Source of the DNA: Pseudomonadota bacterium | Lineage (GTDB): Bacteria > Pseudomonadota > Gammaproteobacteria > Steroidobacterales > Steroidobacteraceae | DNA: 47,762 nt | Direction: 5' to 3' | Assembly: GCA_025357635.1 (NCBI GenBank) | Contig: JANXOV010000006.1 | Location: 1 to 47,762, forward strand | Notes under the pieces: generated by a model | Told to the model about the DNA's origin: nothing | The model's input: only the letters and a program-made list of their open reading frames with translations | Databases searched by the model: none | Program-made: the position numbers and the translations under genes | Part shown: piece after piece, positions 17,387 through 26,384 of the stretch | Layout: each line of letters opens with the position of its first letter | How positions within the stretch are numbered: position 1 is the stretch's first letter

Positions 17387-18673
17387 GTGAAACGCTCCAT
17401 CGCCGGGTCCTGGACCACTCTGATCGCCGGAATCGTACTGGGCCTGTCCGCAGGCCTCGGTGCCGCCGTATGGGCGGGAAAAACCAAGGCCGAATCACGG
17501 GCTGCCGCTTTGCCGTGGGCTGACGCGCGACTGCTTGCCGAGGTTCTCGAGCGCGTCAAGCGAGATTATGTCGACCCGGTGAGCGATCATCAGCTGTTGC
17601 AGGCCGCCGTGCACGGCATGGTTTCATCGCTGGATCCGCATTCCGAACTGCTCGAGGGCGAGGACTACGAGGACATCAAGATCAACAGCGCCGGCGAATA
17701 TTCCGGGGTCGGCATCGAGGTGTCGATGCAGGACGGCGCCGTGGTGGTGATCAGCCCCATCGATGGCGGCACGGCCGCCGCCGCCGGCATCCGTGCCGGC
17801 GATGCCATCATCAGCATCGATGGCGTGCCGGTGGACACGAACTCGCTGGACAGCGTGATCCGCCGCATGCGCGGCCCCGCGGGCAGCGAGGTGCGCATCG
17901 GCATCGAACGCGAGAACGTGGCGGAGCCCCTGGAGTTCAAGTTGAAGCGAGCGCGCATCGAACTGCGCAGCGTCAATTGGGAACTGCCCGAAGCCGGTCT
18001 GGGGTATGCACGGATTTCGCAATTCAGCGAAACCACGGCCGAGGATCTGCAAAAAGACCTGCAGCTCATGCGGGAGCGCAATCATGGCAAGCCGCTCAAG
18101 GGGCTGGTGCTGGATATGCGCAACAATCCGGGCGGGGTGCTCGAAGCGGCGGTGGCGGTGGCGGATGAATTCCTGGACGCTGGCGCCATCGTCAGCGCCG
18201 ATGGGCGCACGGAGGATTCCAGATTTCGCATGGATGCGACACCCGGCGATGACCTGAACTGTGCGCCCATCATGGTGCTGGTCAATGCCGGTTCCGCATC
18301 GGCCGCGGAAATCGTCGCCGGTGCGCTGCAGGACAATCATCGCGCCACGCTGATCGGGCGCCGCACTTTCGGCAAGGGCTCGGTTCAAACCGTCATCCCG
18401 CTGTCCGAGAACCGCGCCATCAAACTCACGACTTCACGCTATTTCACCCCCTCCGGCGCATCGATCAATCACAAAGGCATCGAGCCTGACATCGTTCTGG
18501 ACCGCGATACCGACGCCGCCAATGAGCCCGGCGGATTCGATGTGACCACCATCGCACGCGACCCTGAAGTCAGGCGAGCCTTCCTGGAACTGCACCGCCG
18601 CCTGGAAAAGGCGCCGCCCGCCATCAAGCCGCCGGCCGGTTCGCCGCCGCTGTCAACCGCGGCGCTGCGTTAG
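17387..18673 (+). CDS. ctpA: Carboxy-terminal processing protease (S41 family)
   Basis: About 428 residues. An N-terminal membrane or signal segment (WTTLIAGIVLGLSAGLGAAVWAG) points to the periplasm. A PDZ domain (residues about 85-170, including GVGIEVSMQDGAVVVISPIDGG and AGIRAGDAIISIDG) is followed by the S41 protease core. The catalytic Ser lies in NAGSASAAEIVAGALQDN, and the Lys about 25 residues on is in RRTFGKGSVQT. It cleaves C-terminal tails of exported proteins; some homologues trim cell-wall hydrolases, which suits the envC neighbour. The GTG at 17387 is used, since the TTG at 17378 lies inside the -10 box. Confidence 0.95.
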   Translation: MKRSIAGSWTTLIAGIVLGLSAGLGAAVWAGKTKAESRAAALPWADARLLAEVLERVKRDYVDPVSDHQLLQAAVHGMVSSLDPHSELLEGEDYEDIKINSAGEYSGVGIEVSMQDGAVVVISPIDGGTAAAAGIRAGDAIISIDGVPVDTNSLDSVIRRMRGPAGSEVRIGIERENVAEPLEFKLKRARIELRSVNWELPEAGLGYARISQFSETTAEDLQKDLQLMRERNHGKPLKGLVLDMRNNPGGVLEAAVAVADEFLDAGAIVSADGRTEDSRFRMDATPGDDLNCAPIMVLVNAGSASAAEIVAGALQDNHRATLIGRRTFGKGSVQTVIPLSENRAIKLTTSRYFTPSGASINHKGIEPDIVLDRDTDAANEPGGFDVTTIARDPEVRRAFLELHRRLEKAPPAIKPPAGSPPLSTAALR

Positions 18674-18690
18674 CCGCGCGATCCCGCCGC

Positions 18691-19743
18691 ATGACCCAAA
18701 CTTCCGACAACGGCGAAGGTGAACTGCGTTCACTGGATCTGCGGCGCTTCATCCGCAGCACCTCCGCGGTCGAAGTATTGTGCATGCTGCTGGTGGCGCT
18801 GGTGCTGATCTGGTCCAAGTCGCCTTCGGAACAGGTCAAACCCGTCGTCGGGCTGATGGCGGCTTTTGCCGTGATGATCGTGCTGTTCCGCGCGCGCCGC
18901 TTTTTCCCGCGCCAGACGCGGGTCAAGCTGGCCATCGAATCCTGGACCATGATGCTGTTCATCACCGGTGTGCTGTGGTTCACCGGCAAGAACGCAAGCC
19001 CGCTGCTCAATTTGTATCTGCTGCCCATCATCCTGAGCGCGCTCACGCTGGGCCGTGCGCTCACGCTGCTGCAGGTCGGCACCATCTGCTTTTGCCACAT
19101 GGTGCTGGCGGCGTCCTCGCCTGACATCGATGTGCTGTCGCTGCGCTACGCTGCGCAGGCGGTGGGTGCGCTGGCGCCCTTTTTTCTGGTGGCGTATCTC
19201 ACCACCACGCTGTCAGCCGATGTCAGCGAAGCGCGCGAACATCTGGAAAGCCTCGCGCTCAGCGACGATCTGACCGGGATACTCAATCTGCGCGCCTTCA
19301 ACGAGGCGCTGCGTGATCAGCATGCGAAGACCGAAGCCGCGCAGGGTCTGTACGCCATCCTCAGCGTCGATATCGACAAGCTGAAGAACATCAACGAAAG
19401 CTACGGCCACGAGGCCGGCAACAGCGCCATCAAGCTGGTGTCGGAATGCATCCAGCGTTGCATCCGCAGTTCGGATTCCGCCGCCCGCCTGAGTGCGGGT
19501 GAATTTGCGGTGCTGTTGCCCACGGCTACGCCGGAGGTGGCCGAAGTCGTCCTGAAGAGAATCCGCAATACCGTCTACAACACCACGCTGGATCTGCGCA
19601 GCCGAATGATCCGATGCAGCGTCAGCATCGGCGCAGCCGGTTACCCCAAGGACGGGCGCGACGCGCGCGAGCTGTTGAATCTGGCCGACCGGCGCATGCG
19701 GCGAGACAAGGAGCTGCGGCGCCCGCCGCCCGAGACTCAGTGA
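18691..19743 (+). CDS. Membrane protein with degenerate GGDEF domain
   Basis: A 350-residue protein. The N-terminal half has about five to six membrane helices (VLCMLLVALVLIWSK, LMAAFAVMIVLFRA, TMMLFITGVLWFTG and others). A GGDEF fold follows from about residue 185 (SDDLTGILNLRAFNEAL, VDIDKLKNINESYGHEAGN). The signature is SAGEF at 268-272 instead of GGDEF, and the usual closing ADxALYxAK is ADRRMRRDKE. Losing the Gly-Gly-Asp core normally abolishes cyclic di-GMP synthesis, so it is probably a receptor or scaffold rather than a cyclase. It starts 17 bp after ctpA and is likely co-transcribed with it. Confidence 0.88.
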   Translation: MTQTSDNGEGELRSLDLRRFIRSTSAVEVLCMLLVALVLIWSKSPSEQVKPVVGLMAAFAVMIVLFRARRFFPRQTRVKLAIESWTMMLFITGVLWFTGKNASPLLNLYLLPIILSALTLGRALTLLQVGTICFCHMVLAASSPDIDVLSLRYAAQAVGALAPFFLVAYLTTTLSADVSEAREHLESLALSDDLTGILNLRAFNEALRDQHAKTEAAQGLYAILSVDIDKLKNINESYGHEAGNSAIKLVSECIQRCIRSSDSAARLSAGEFAVLLPTATPEVAEVVLKRIRNTVYNTTLDLRSRMIRCSVSIGAAGYPKDGRDARELLNLADRRMRRDKELRRPPPETQ

Positions 19744-19756
19744 CCGGCTGAGACAA

Positions 19757-20143
19757 TCAGTGAATGGAGTGCCAGACCGCCATGCCCAGTCCGCCCGCCA
19801 GCAAAATCATGATAGGGAACAACGACAGTGCGAAGCCCAGGCTGCGGGAGGCCGGATCTTTGACGTAGGTGGCGGCGTAAATCTGACGGCCGATAAGATA
19901 CACCGCGCCCAGCCCGGCGGCCCATTCGGGGCTCAAATGGCCGCTGAAAAGATACATCCCGGGATAGAAGAGGATCAGACACTCCAGCGTGTTCTGCTGC
20001 ACCCGGAAATAGCGGTCAAAGACTTCGTTGCCGGTGATGGCCGGGGCCTTGATGCCATAGCGGCCGCGGGCGGCGCCCACTTGCATGCCGAAAACCAGGA
20101 ACTGAATTGCTGCCAGAGCAATCACAATATCCACGTACAACAT
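19757..20143 (-). CDS. MAPEG family membrane protein
   Basis: A 128-residue protein with four membrane helices belonging to the MAPEG family (microsomal glutathione S-transferase-like, PF01124). The conserved FDRYFRVQQNTLECLILFYP segment, the Glu/Asn cluster used for glutathione binding in the family, is intact, as is YLIGRQIYAATYVKDP. It may conjugate or reduce hydrophobic electrophiles or lipid peroxides with glutathione; the substrate is unknown. GAGG is placed before the ATG at 20143. It ends 13 bp from the convergent GGDEF gene. Confidence 0.9.
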   Translation of the reverse strand: MLYVDIVIALAAIQFLVFGMQVGAARGRYGIKAPAITGNEVFDRYFRVQQNTLECLILFYPGMYLFSGHLSPEWAAGLGAVYLIGRQIYAATYVKDPASRSLGFALSLFPIMILLAGGLGMAVWHSIH

Positions 20144-20242
20144 TGCCGGATCCTCAACTAGGGTAAAAAAAAGATGCTAACACCGCGACGGCCTTCACGC
20201 CTGGATTCGCGCCATTGGGCACAATAGCGGCAAGGTTATGAC

Positions 20243-20752
20243 ATGAGCGCCCAACGCAAAGAAGACCGCACCGGCACCCGTGGATATGCGCATCTGGTGG
20301 AGGTGCATGTTCCGGTCAATCGTGTCTGGCGCGCCCTGACCGAAGCTTCGCTGATCCGCATCTGGCAAAACACCGAGGCCGAAGTGGATGCCCGCAAAGG
20401 CGGCTTGTACCGCACCGGCAAGCCCGGAAGCGGCATGCGCGAGGCGCACATCGACATTTTCGAGCCCAATCGGCGCCTGCGGCTGATTTACTTGAACAGC
20501 CGCGACTTTCCAGCCAGCGCAAGCGCCATCGTCGACGATTTCCTGCTCGACGTGAAACCCGGCAAGACCGCGGTGCGGCTGCTGGGCTCCGGTGTGCCCG
20601 AAGCCCAGGTCTGGGACCGCCCCTATGTGAAGATCCGGATGGGCTGGGAGCGGGTGCTGGCGCGAATGCGCGTGATGCTTGAAAATCCGCCCAAACCCAA
20701 GCCGCCTGCAGCACTGGACAAAGACCCGCCGCTGCCCGGTCTGGACTACTGA
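20243..20752 (+). CDS. SRPBCC (START-like, AHSA1-type) domain protein
   Basis: A 169-residue soluble protein with a helix-grip ligand-binding fold. The start YAHLVEVHVPVNRVWRALTE followed by LIRIWQNTEAEVDARKGG is typical of the AHSA1/polyketide-cyclase-like superfamily. FEPNRRLRLIYL and a final amphipathic helix (WERVLARMRVML) complete the fold. The Lys/Pro-rich tail (about 20 residues) is probably unstructured. The ligand and role are unknown. It is divergent from MAPEG and precedes the four-helix membrane protein by about 95 bp. Confidence 0.82.
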   Translation: MSAQRKEDRTGTRGYAHLVEVHVPVNRVWRALTEASLIRIWQNTEAEVDARKGGLYRTGKPGSGMREAHIDIFEPNRRLRLIYLNSRDFPASASAIVDDFLLDVKPGKTAVRLLGSGVPEAQVWDRPYVKIRMGWERVLARMRVMLENPPKPKPPAALDKDPPLPGLDY

Positions 20753-20847
20753 ACCGGCGCCGCGCCGATACTTGAATTCTTCAGGCCGCGCCAGCATGTA
20801 AGATGGGCGTGAAAGCCTCTTCATCCGCTCGTCTCACGGGAAACCGC

Positions 20848-21222
20848 ATGCTTGGATTCCTCATTCGCGCCGTCATCGTCGCTCTGGGTCTGTGGCTTGC
20901 GACCTCCTGGGTCGGCGGTCTGCACATCGACGGGCCGCGGGACCTGCTTCTGGCCGGCATTCTGCTCGGGCTGGTCAATGCCGTGATCCGCCCGATCGCC
21001 ATCCTGCTCACCCTGCCCATGACCCTGGTCACCCTGGGCCTGTTCTTGTTGGTGATCAACGCCGGCATGGTGGCGCTGGTCGCCTGGATGCTCCCGGGCA
21101 TGCAGGTGGCGGGATTCTGGGCGGCTTTCTGGACGGCACTCATCGTGAGTCTGGTCAGCATGGCGGGTTCGTGGTTCATCGGACCCAAAGGCAGATTCGA
21201 GATCATCGTCAAGAAGAACTAA
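20848..21222 (+). CDS. Four-helix membrane protein of the PF04020 (holin superfamily IV-like) family
   Basis: About 124 residues made almost entirely of four membrane helices (FLIRAVIVALGLWLATSWVG, LLAGILLGLVNAVIRPIAIL, GLFLLVINAGMVALVAWML and FWTALIVSLVSMAGSWFIG). The conserved LVNAVIRPI and LPMTLVTLG segments identify the family. Although called phage holin in databases, chromosomal members are widespread and have no shown lytic role. The start at 20848 is chosen because the first helix follows; a longer frame from 20803 is possible. The stop overlaps the convergent EamA stop by 4 bp. Confidence 0.85.
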   Translation: MLGFLIRAVIVALGLWLATSWVGGLHIDGPRDLLLAGILLGLVNAVIRPIAILLTLPMTLVTLGLFLLVINAGMVALVAWMLPGMQVAGFWAAFWTALIVSLVSMAGSWFIGPKGRFEIIVKKN

Positions 21223-22151
21223 GGCGACGCGGGTTCCTCCAGCCCTTTGTCATCGCGCGGCGTGCTGCCTTTCGCCGTCACCAGCACCACGCCCACCAGC
21301 ACCACGAACATGCCGGCGAACTGGATCGGCAACAGCTGCTCGTGCAGCAGCCACCAGCCCAGGAACGCGGCCAGCGCTGGATTCACATAGCTGTAGGTGC
21401 CGATGACGGCGGGTGAGGCATTGCGCGTCAGCCACGCGTAGGCCGTGTACGCGATGCCGGAGCTGAACACGGTAACGTAGCCCAGCGCGATCATGCCCGG
21501 CGTGTTGAAGGTCCATTGGCCCAGCTGACCCAGTGCGCAGGCGATCAGGAACTGGATGATGCCGCCAATGAGCATCTGCAGGCCGATGAACATCATCGAA
21601 CCCAGCTTCGTATCGACATGCCGGTAGTACATGGTCGCGATGGACCAGGACAGGCAGGCCGTCAACGCCACCAGATACGGCAGGGCGACGCGGGAGTGCG
21701 CACCCAGGCGCGGACTCAGCGTCAGTGCGGTGCCGATCACGCCGAGCACCAGCCCCAGGATCGAATAACGCGTCAACGGATGGCGGCGCGCGCCGAAGCT
21801 TCCGAACATGGCGATCCACAGCGCCGCCGTGCTGTTGAGCAGCGCGGACTCGCCGCTGGAAATGAAGCGCAGCGCCCACACGTTCAACCCGGTGCTGAAC
21901 ACCACCGTGAATAAGCCCATGATCAGAATGTCGCGCCAATCGCGGCGGCGCCGCGGCCATGCATTGCCGCGCCAGAAACGCGCGAGCAGCGCAAGGGCTG
22001 AGCCTGCCATCATGAAACGCAGTCCGCTGAACAGGGCACCGGGCAGATGCGTGACGCCGATCTTGGTGAACAGAAAACTCGATCCCCAGATCAGATACAC
22101 GGCGGCCAGCGAGGCCACGAGCTTGGCCGAATGGCGTGGATCGGCTCGCAC
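21219..22151 (-). CDS. EamA/DMT family transporter
   Basis: A 310-residue inner-membrane protein with ten predicted helices in two EamA repeats, beginning LVASLAAVYLIWGSSFLFTK. The family's VYLIWGSSF start and the second-repeat segment GYVTVFSSGIAYTAYAWLTR are clear. It is probably an exporter of amino acids or other metabolites; the substrate cannot be told. The GTG at 22151 lies 9 bp after the OPT stop, so it is the last gene of the tat-POT-OPT run. The cytosolic C terminus is short (TAKGSTPRDDKGLEEPASP). Confidence 0.9.
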   Translation of the reverse strand: MRADPRHSAKLVASLAAVYLIWGSSFLFTKIGVTHLPGALFSGLRFMMAGSALALLARFWRGNAWPRRRRDWRDILIMGLFTVVFSTGLNVWALRFISSGESALLNSTAALWIAMFGSFGARRHPLTRYSILGLVLGVIGTALTLSPRLGAHSRVALPYLVALTACLSWSIATMYYRHVDTKLGSMMFIGLQMLIGGIIQFLIACALGQLGQWTFNTPGMIALGYVTVFSSGIAYTAYAWLTRNASPAVIGTYSYVNPALAAFLGWWLLHEQLLPIQFAGMFVVLVGVVLVTAKGSTPRDDKGLEEPASP

Positions 22152-22160
22152 CGCTGCGAT

Positions 22161-24080
22161 TCAGGCCCGCCGCGGCGTGCCGGCCCGGAACATCCAGTAG
22201 CACAGGCCCATCAGAACGGCGGCGGCCCACCATTTGCCGCCCCAGGCCTCAGACCCCAGCGACAGGACGTCGGGATTGTTGCTGATCCAGATGAACATGG
22301 CGATCGTGATGCCGATCAATGCCTCGCCTGTGATCAGGCCCGCGGCGAACAGCATGCCGCTTTGCTTTCGCTGTTCGACCTGCGCCGGCGGCGTGCGCGA
22401 ATGGTGCCAGCGATCGACGAATTCGGCGACGATGCCGCCGGCCAGAATCGGCGTGGAAACATCCAGTGGCAGGTAGATGCCCACTGCCACCGCCAGCACC
22501 GGCGCACTCCAGCGCGAACCGCGCGATTTAAGATACAAGTCGGTGAGGATGATGAGTACGCCGATGCCTGCACCAATGGCGATCATGCCCGTGGGCAGGC
22601 TGCCACCGAACATGCCTTCGGCCACCGACTTCACGAGATTGGCCTGCGGCGCCGGCAGCGCCTTGACGCCGGCGTGCGCCGGTTCGCCGATGCCGTAGGC
22701 GAACAGCAGCACGTTCATGATGGGCGCCATCACGGCGGCGCTGGCGAGGGCGCCGATGGCCAGCATCACCTGCTGGCGCCACGGCGTTGCGCCGATCAGC
22801 TGGCCTGCCTTCAGGTCCTGCAGATTGTCGCCCGCCACGGCGGCGGCGCTGCAGACCACGGCGCCGATCAGCACCACGGCGACGGCGCCGATCTGGGATT
22901 TTTCCCCCAGCATCCACATCAGCACCAGCGAGGCGAACAGGATGGTGCAGATGGTGATGCCGGACACGGGGTTGTTGGAGGAACCGACCAGACCGGCCAT
23001 GTAGCCGCTGACGGATGAAAACAAGAATCCGGCGATGATCATGATCACGGCCATGGCGAGACTCACGCCGAGGTTGCCGACCACGGCGTAGTACAGCAGA
23101 AACAAGGGCACCACCAGCAGGCCGATGCCGATGAGTACGCCGCCCATGGGCAGGTCGCGCTCGGTGTGTGGAACCTCGCCCGATTGCCGATGCACGCTCA
23201 AGCCGCTGCGCACTGCCTGCCACAGCGACTTGCGCAGCGACCACAGCGCCCAGAAGGCGCCGGTAAGCATGCAGCCGACGCCGATGTAGCGCACCTGTGC
23301 GCGCCAGATGGCGAAGGATGCGGCTTCCGGATCCAGGCCGATGAGCTTCTGCGCGAGCACCGGGTCGTGCGCGGAGAAGTACACGTTGTACAGCGGAATG
23401 GCGAGCCACCAGGAGAAGAAGCCGCCGAGCGCCACGAGAATTGCGACGTTCAACCCGACGATGTATCCCACCGCGAGCAGCGCCGGCGAGAAACCATAGC
23501 TGAAGAACGCGATTCCACGTTCGCCGAGGAAGGATTTCATCGTGAAGGTTTCCGGCAACCAGCGCAGTCCTGAGGTGACGAACTTGAACGCGCCGCCCGC
23601 CAGCGCGGCCAGGCCCAGGAACTTCACGCCCTCGCCAGGATTGCTGCTCAGCTTGAGCACTTCGGCGGCGGCAACGCCTTCGGGGAACAGCAGTTTCTGA
23701 TCGATGATGAGCGTGCGGCGCAGCGGCACCGAGAACAGCACCCCGAGCACGCCGCCCAGACCGACGATCGCAACGGTCCACCAGTAGTCGAATTGCTTCC
23801 AGTGATGCAGCAGGATCAACGCCGGCAGGGTGAAGATCGCCCCCGAGGCGATGGAAGAACCGGCGGAAGCGCCGGTGGCCACGATGTTGTTCTCCAGAAT
23901 GTTGGAGGGGCCGAACAGCCGCAGCACCGCCATCGCGATGACCGCAGCGGGGATGGCGGTGGCAACTGTGAGTCCGGCAAACAAGCCGACATAGGCGTTG
24001 GCGGCGGCGAGAATCACGGTGAGAATCACCGACAGCGTGACCGCCTTGAAGGTCAGCTGAGGCGCAGGAGCAGCTTGCAT
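22161..24080 (-). CDS. OPT family oligopeptide transporter
   Basis: A 639-residue membrane protein with about 14-16 helices. The OPT family signature is clear: the N terminus TFKAVTLSVILTVILAAANA followed by YVGLFAGLTVATAIPAAVIA, then NILENNIVATGASAGSSIASG (the conserved NxxENN region), and LLFPEGVAAAEVLK. It imports oligopeptides or peptide-like metal chelates; bacterial members are poorly characterised. It follows the POT peptide transporter by 25 bp, so two unrelated peptide uptake systems are in one transcription unit. Confidence 0.94.
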   Translation of the reverse strand: MQAAPAPQLTFKAVTLSVILTVILAAANAYVGLFAGLTVATAIPAAVIAMAVLRLFGPSNILENNIVATGASAGSSIASGAIFTLPALILLHHWKQFDYWWTVAIVGLGGVLGVLFSVPLRRTLIIDQKLLFPEGVAAAEVLKLSSNPGEGVKFLGLAALAGGAFKFVTSGLRWLPETFTMKSFLGERGIAFFSYGFSPALLAVGYIVGLNVAILVALGGFFSWWLAIPLYNVYFSAHDPVLAQKLIGLDPEAASFAIWRAQVRYIGVGCMLTGAFWALWSLRKSLWQAVRSGLSVHRQSGEVPHTERDLPMGGVLIGIGLLVVPLFLLYYAVVGNLGVSLAMAVIMIIAGFLFSSVSGYMAGLVGSSNNPVSGITICTILFASLVLMWMLGEKSQIGAVAVVLIGAVVCSAAAVAGDNLQDLKAGQLIGATPWRQQVMLAIGALASAAVMAPIMNVLLFAYGIGEPAHAGVKALPAPQANLVKSVAEGMFGGSLPTGMIAIGAGIGVLIILTDLYLKSRGSRWSAPVLAVAVGIYLPLDVSTPILAGGIVAEFVDRWHHSRTPPAQVEQRKQSGMLFAAGLITGEALIGITIAMFIWISNNPDVLSLGSEAWGGKWWAAAVLMGLCYWMFRAGTPRRA

Positions 24081-24105
24081 GTCAGACCCATTCCCATGGT
24101 ATGAA

Positions 24106-25614
24106 TTATTCGATATCGCCCATCAGCTTCTGCACCGGCCGGCTCAACACCAGCAGCACGGCACCAAGCCCCACCGAGAACAAGACGATGTACAGGTAGC
24201 GGGCCGGCATCGCACCCAGATCGTTCGCATCGAATCCGCCCGCGATCAGGCCGGCCAGCAGATTGCCCAATGAGATGGACAAGAACCACATGCCCATCAT
24301 CTGACCCACGAAGCGCTTCGGCGTCAGTTTGGTGTAGAAGCTCAGGCCCACCGGACTCAGGCACAACTCGCCCAGAGTGTGCAGCAAGTAGGTCATCACA
24401 AGCCAGTAGGGCAGAACCTTGTGGCCCTGTGCCACCAGATGTGACGCCACTACCATGACCAGCGTACCCAGACCCATCAGCATCACGCCGATGGCGAACT
24501 TGGCAGGCACTGACGGGTCGAGGTTGCGCCTGCCCAGCGCGACCCACATTGCCGCAAAGAACGGCGCGCACAGCATGATGTAGATCGGGTTCAAGGTTTG
24601 AAACCATTCGGTGGGAATGGTGAATCCGAGCGCCGCAATGGTGCGGTCGGTATAGCGCTCAGCGAACAGGTTCAGCGACGAGCCGGCCTGCTCGTAGCCC
24701 GACCAGAACATCACGCTGCCGATGAACAGCACCAGCAGCACGATTCCGCGCTTCTTGTCGGCCAGATCCAGGCCGGCGAAGAAAAAATAGTAGACGAAGT
24801 AGCCCACCGCCATGGCGAGAATCAGGTAGCTGGTCGACTGCGCCAGGCTCACCGGGTTCACCGCGATCAACCCCAATGCAACCGCTGCCAGCAACGCTGC
24901 GCTGATGGCAAGTCCCGCGCCGACGCGGCGCCAGCCGCTGCGGATCTGCGCGCTCAGATCCTCGCCCGGCCGCGCGTGGGGTTTTGCGCCCGATGCGCCC
25001 AGGTGCCGGCGCGTCAACACGAACTGCACCACGCCCAGCGCCATGAAAATGGCGGCCGCGCCGAATCCGGCACGGTCGCCAAAATGGCCCTTGGCCCAGG
25101 CGGTCACGAAGGGGCCCAGGAATGCGCCCAAGTTGATGCCGATGTAGAAAATGCTGAAGCCCGCATCGCGCCGCGCGCCGCCCTCGGGATACAGATCCGC
25201 AACGATGGTGCTCACGTTGGGTTTCAGCAAGCCGACGCCCGCAACGATGATGATCAATCCGAAATAAAACATCTGCGAGGTCGCCGACATCGCCAGCACC
25301 GTGTTTCCGAGCGCGATCAGGATGCCGCCATACAGCACCGCGCGCTGCGCGCCGATGAGCCGGTCGGCGATCCAGCCGCCCGGCAGCGCAGCCAGATACA
25401 CCGATGCGGTGTACAGACCGTAGATGGCGGCAGCGGTTTTGTCATCGATGCCAAAACCGCCGTTGGCCACTGCGGCGACCAGAAACAGCACCAGCAGCGC
25501 GCGCATGCCGTAGTAGGTGAAGCGCTCCCACATTTCGGTGAAGAACAGCGTCGCCAATCCGCGCGGATGACCGAACATCTGCGCGCCATCGGTGCTCGTC
25601 GCAGGTTTTTCCAT
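24106..25614 (-). CDS. Proton-dependent peptide transporter (POT/PTR2 family)
   Basis: A 502-residue major facilitator that imports di- and tripeptides with protons. The PTR2 N-terminal signature is GLATLFFTEMWERFTYYGMR, the ExxERFxYYG motif used in proton coupling and peptide binding. The second family signature FSIFYIGINLGAFLGPFV follows, and the C-terminal helices include LMTYLLHTLGELCLSPVGLS. I chose the ATG at 25614 (MEKPATSTDG); it overlaps the tatC stop by one base (TGATG), so translation is probably coupled. A longer in-frame extension exists but would lie over tatC. Confidence 0.95.
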   Translation of the reverse strand: MEKPATSTDGAQMFGHPRGLATLFFTEMWERFTYYGMRALLVLFLVAAVANGGFGIDDKTAAAIYGLYTASVYLAALPGGWIADRLIGAQRAVLYGGILIALGNTVLAMSATSQMFYFGLIIIVAGVGLLKPNVSTIVADLYPEGGARRDAGFSIFYIGINLGAFLGPFVTAWAKGHFGDRAGFGAAAIFMALGVVQFVLTRRHLGASGAKPHARPGEDLSAQIRSGWRRVGAGLAISAALLAAVALGLIAVNPVSLAQSTSYLILAMAVGYFVYYFFFAGLDLADKKRGIVLLVLFIGSVMFWSGYEQAGSSLNLFAERYTDRTIAALGFTIPTEWFQTLNPIYIMLCAPFFAAMWVALGRRNLDPSVPAKFAIGVMLMGLGTLVMVVASHLVAQGHKVLPYWLVMTYLLHTLGELCLSPVGLSFYTKLTPKRFVGQMMGMWFLSISLGNLLAGLIAGGFDANDLGAMPARYLYIVLFSVGLGAVLLVLSRPVQKLMGDIE

Positions 25615-26384
25615 CACGGAGCCGGGATTTCCTTTTCTGCGATCTTGTCTTTCAACAACAGCTTCGACATGAGGATGCCGGCTTCGTAGAGAATATACAT
25701 GGGGATGGCCATGAAGCTCTGCGACACGGCATCCGGCGGCGTCAAAAATGCGGCGACGATGAATATCCCCAGCAGCACGAAGCCTCGGTTCTTCGTCAAG
25801 GTGGATATCTTGACCAGACCGGTCCACACCAGCAGCACCGTTGCCACCGGCACTTCGAAGGCTGCACCGAAGGCCAGCAGCAGGACCATGATGAAATCCA
25901 GATAGCTGGAGATATCCGTCATCATCGACACGCCGGCCGGCGTGGTGGCGACGAAGAAGCTGACCATCACCGGAAACACCACGTAATAGGCGAACGCGGC
26001 GCCGCCGTAGAACAGCAGCACGCTCGACACCAGCAGCGGGATCGCAAACTTGCGTTCGTGGCGATACAACCCCGGCGCCACGAATGCCCATATCTGGTAC
26101 AGAACGTAGGGCATCGCCATGCCGACCGCGGCCACCAGCGCAAGTTTGAAAGGCACGGTGAACGGCGCCACCACGCTGGTCGCGATGAGTGTGGCGCCGG
26201 TCGGCAGTTTCTGAATGAGCGGCTTGGCGACGAACGTGAAGATTTCGTTCATGTAGGTCGCGCACGGAACAAAGCAAATGCCGATCGCCAGAAGCGCCTT
26301 GAGCAGGCGATCGCGCAGTTCCAGCAAATGGGAGATCAGCGTGCCTTCGGCAAGCCCGCCCGAATCGTTGCCCGGCTCACTCAT
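25614..26384 (-). CDS. tatC: Sec-independent translocase subunit TatC
   Basis: A 256-residue protein with six membrane helices, the receptor for twin-arginine signal peptides in the Tat export complex. Conserved features include the N-terminal LISHLLELRDRLLKAL (signal recognition), the FTVPFKLALVAA periplasmic loop, YQIWAFVAPGLYRHER, and FEVPVATVLLVWTG with the essential Glu. The start overlaps the end of tatB by 8 bp. All three tat genes are intact and in the standard order. Confidence 0.98.
   Translation of the reverse strand: MSEPGNDSGGLAEGTLISHLLELRDRLLKALLAIGICFVPCATYMNEIFTFVAKPLIQKLPTGATLIATSVVAPFTVPFKLALVAAVGMAMPYVLYQIWAFVAPGLYRHERKFAIPLLVSSVLLFYGGAAFAYYVVFPVMVSFFVATTPAGVSMMTDISSYLDFIMVLLLAFGAAFEVPVATVLLVWTGLVKISTLTKNRGFVLLGIFIVAAFLTPPDAVSQSFMAIPMYILYEAGILMSKLLLKDKIAEKEIPAP

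Noticed and set aside
20165-20172. Run of eight A as a terminator for the MAPEG gene or a slippage site
   Set aside because: On the minus strand it is upstream of the MAPEG start and no GC stem adjoins it, so it is probably leader or promoter sequence.
20848-21222. Possible prophage remnant because of the holin-like family name
   Set aside because: PF04020 members are common chromosomal membrane proteins. There are no lysin, tail or integrase genes beside it.
25615-26277. In-frame N-terminal extension of the POT transporter
   Set aside because: It lies over tatC, and its residues do not resemble any transporter. The ATG overlapping the tatC stop gives the normal family start.
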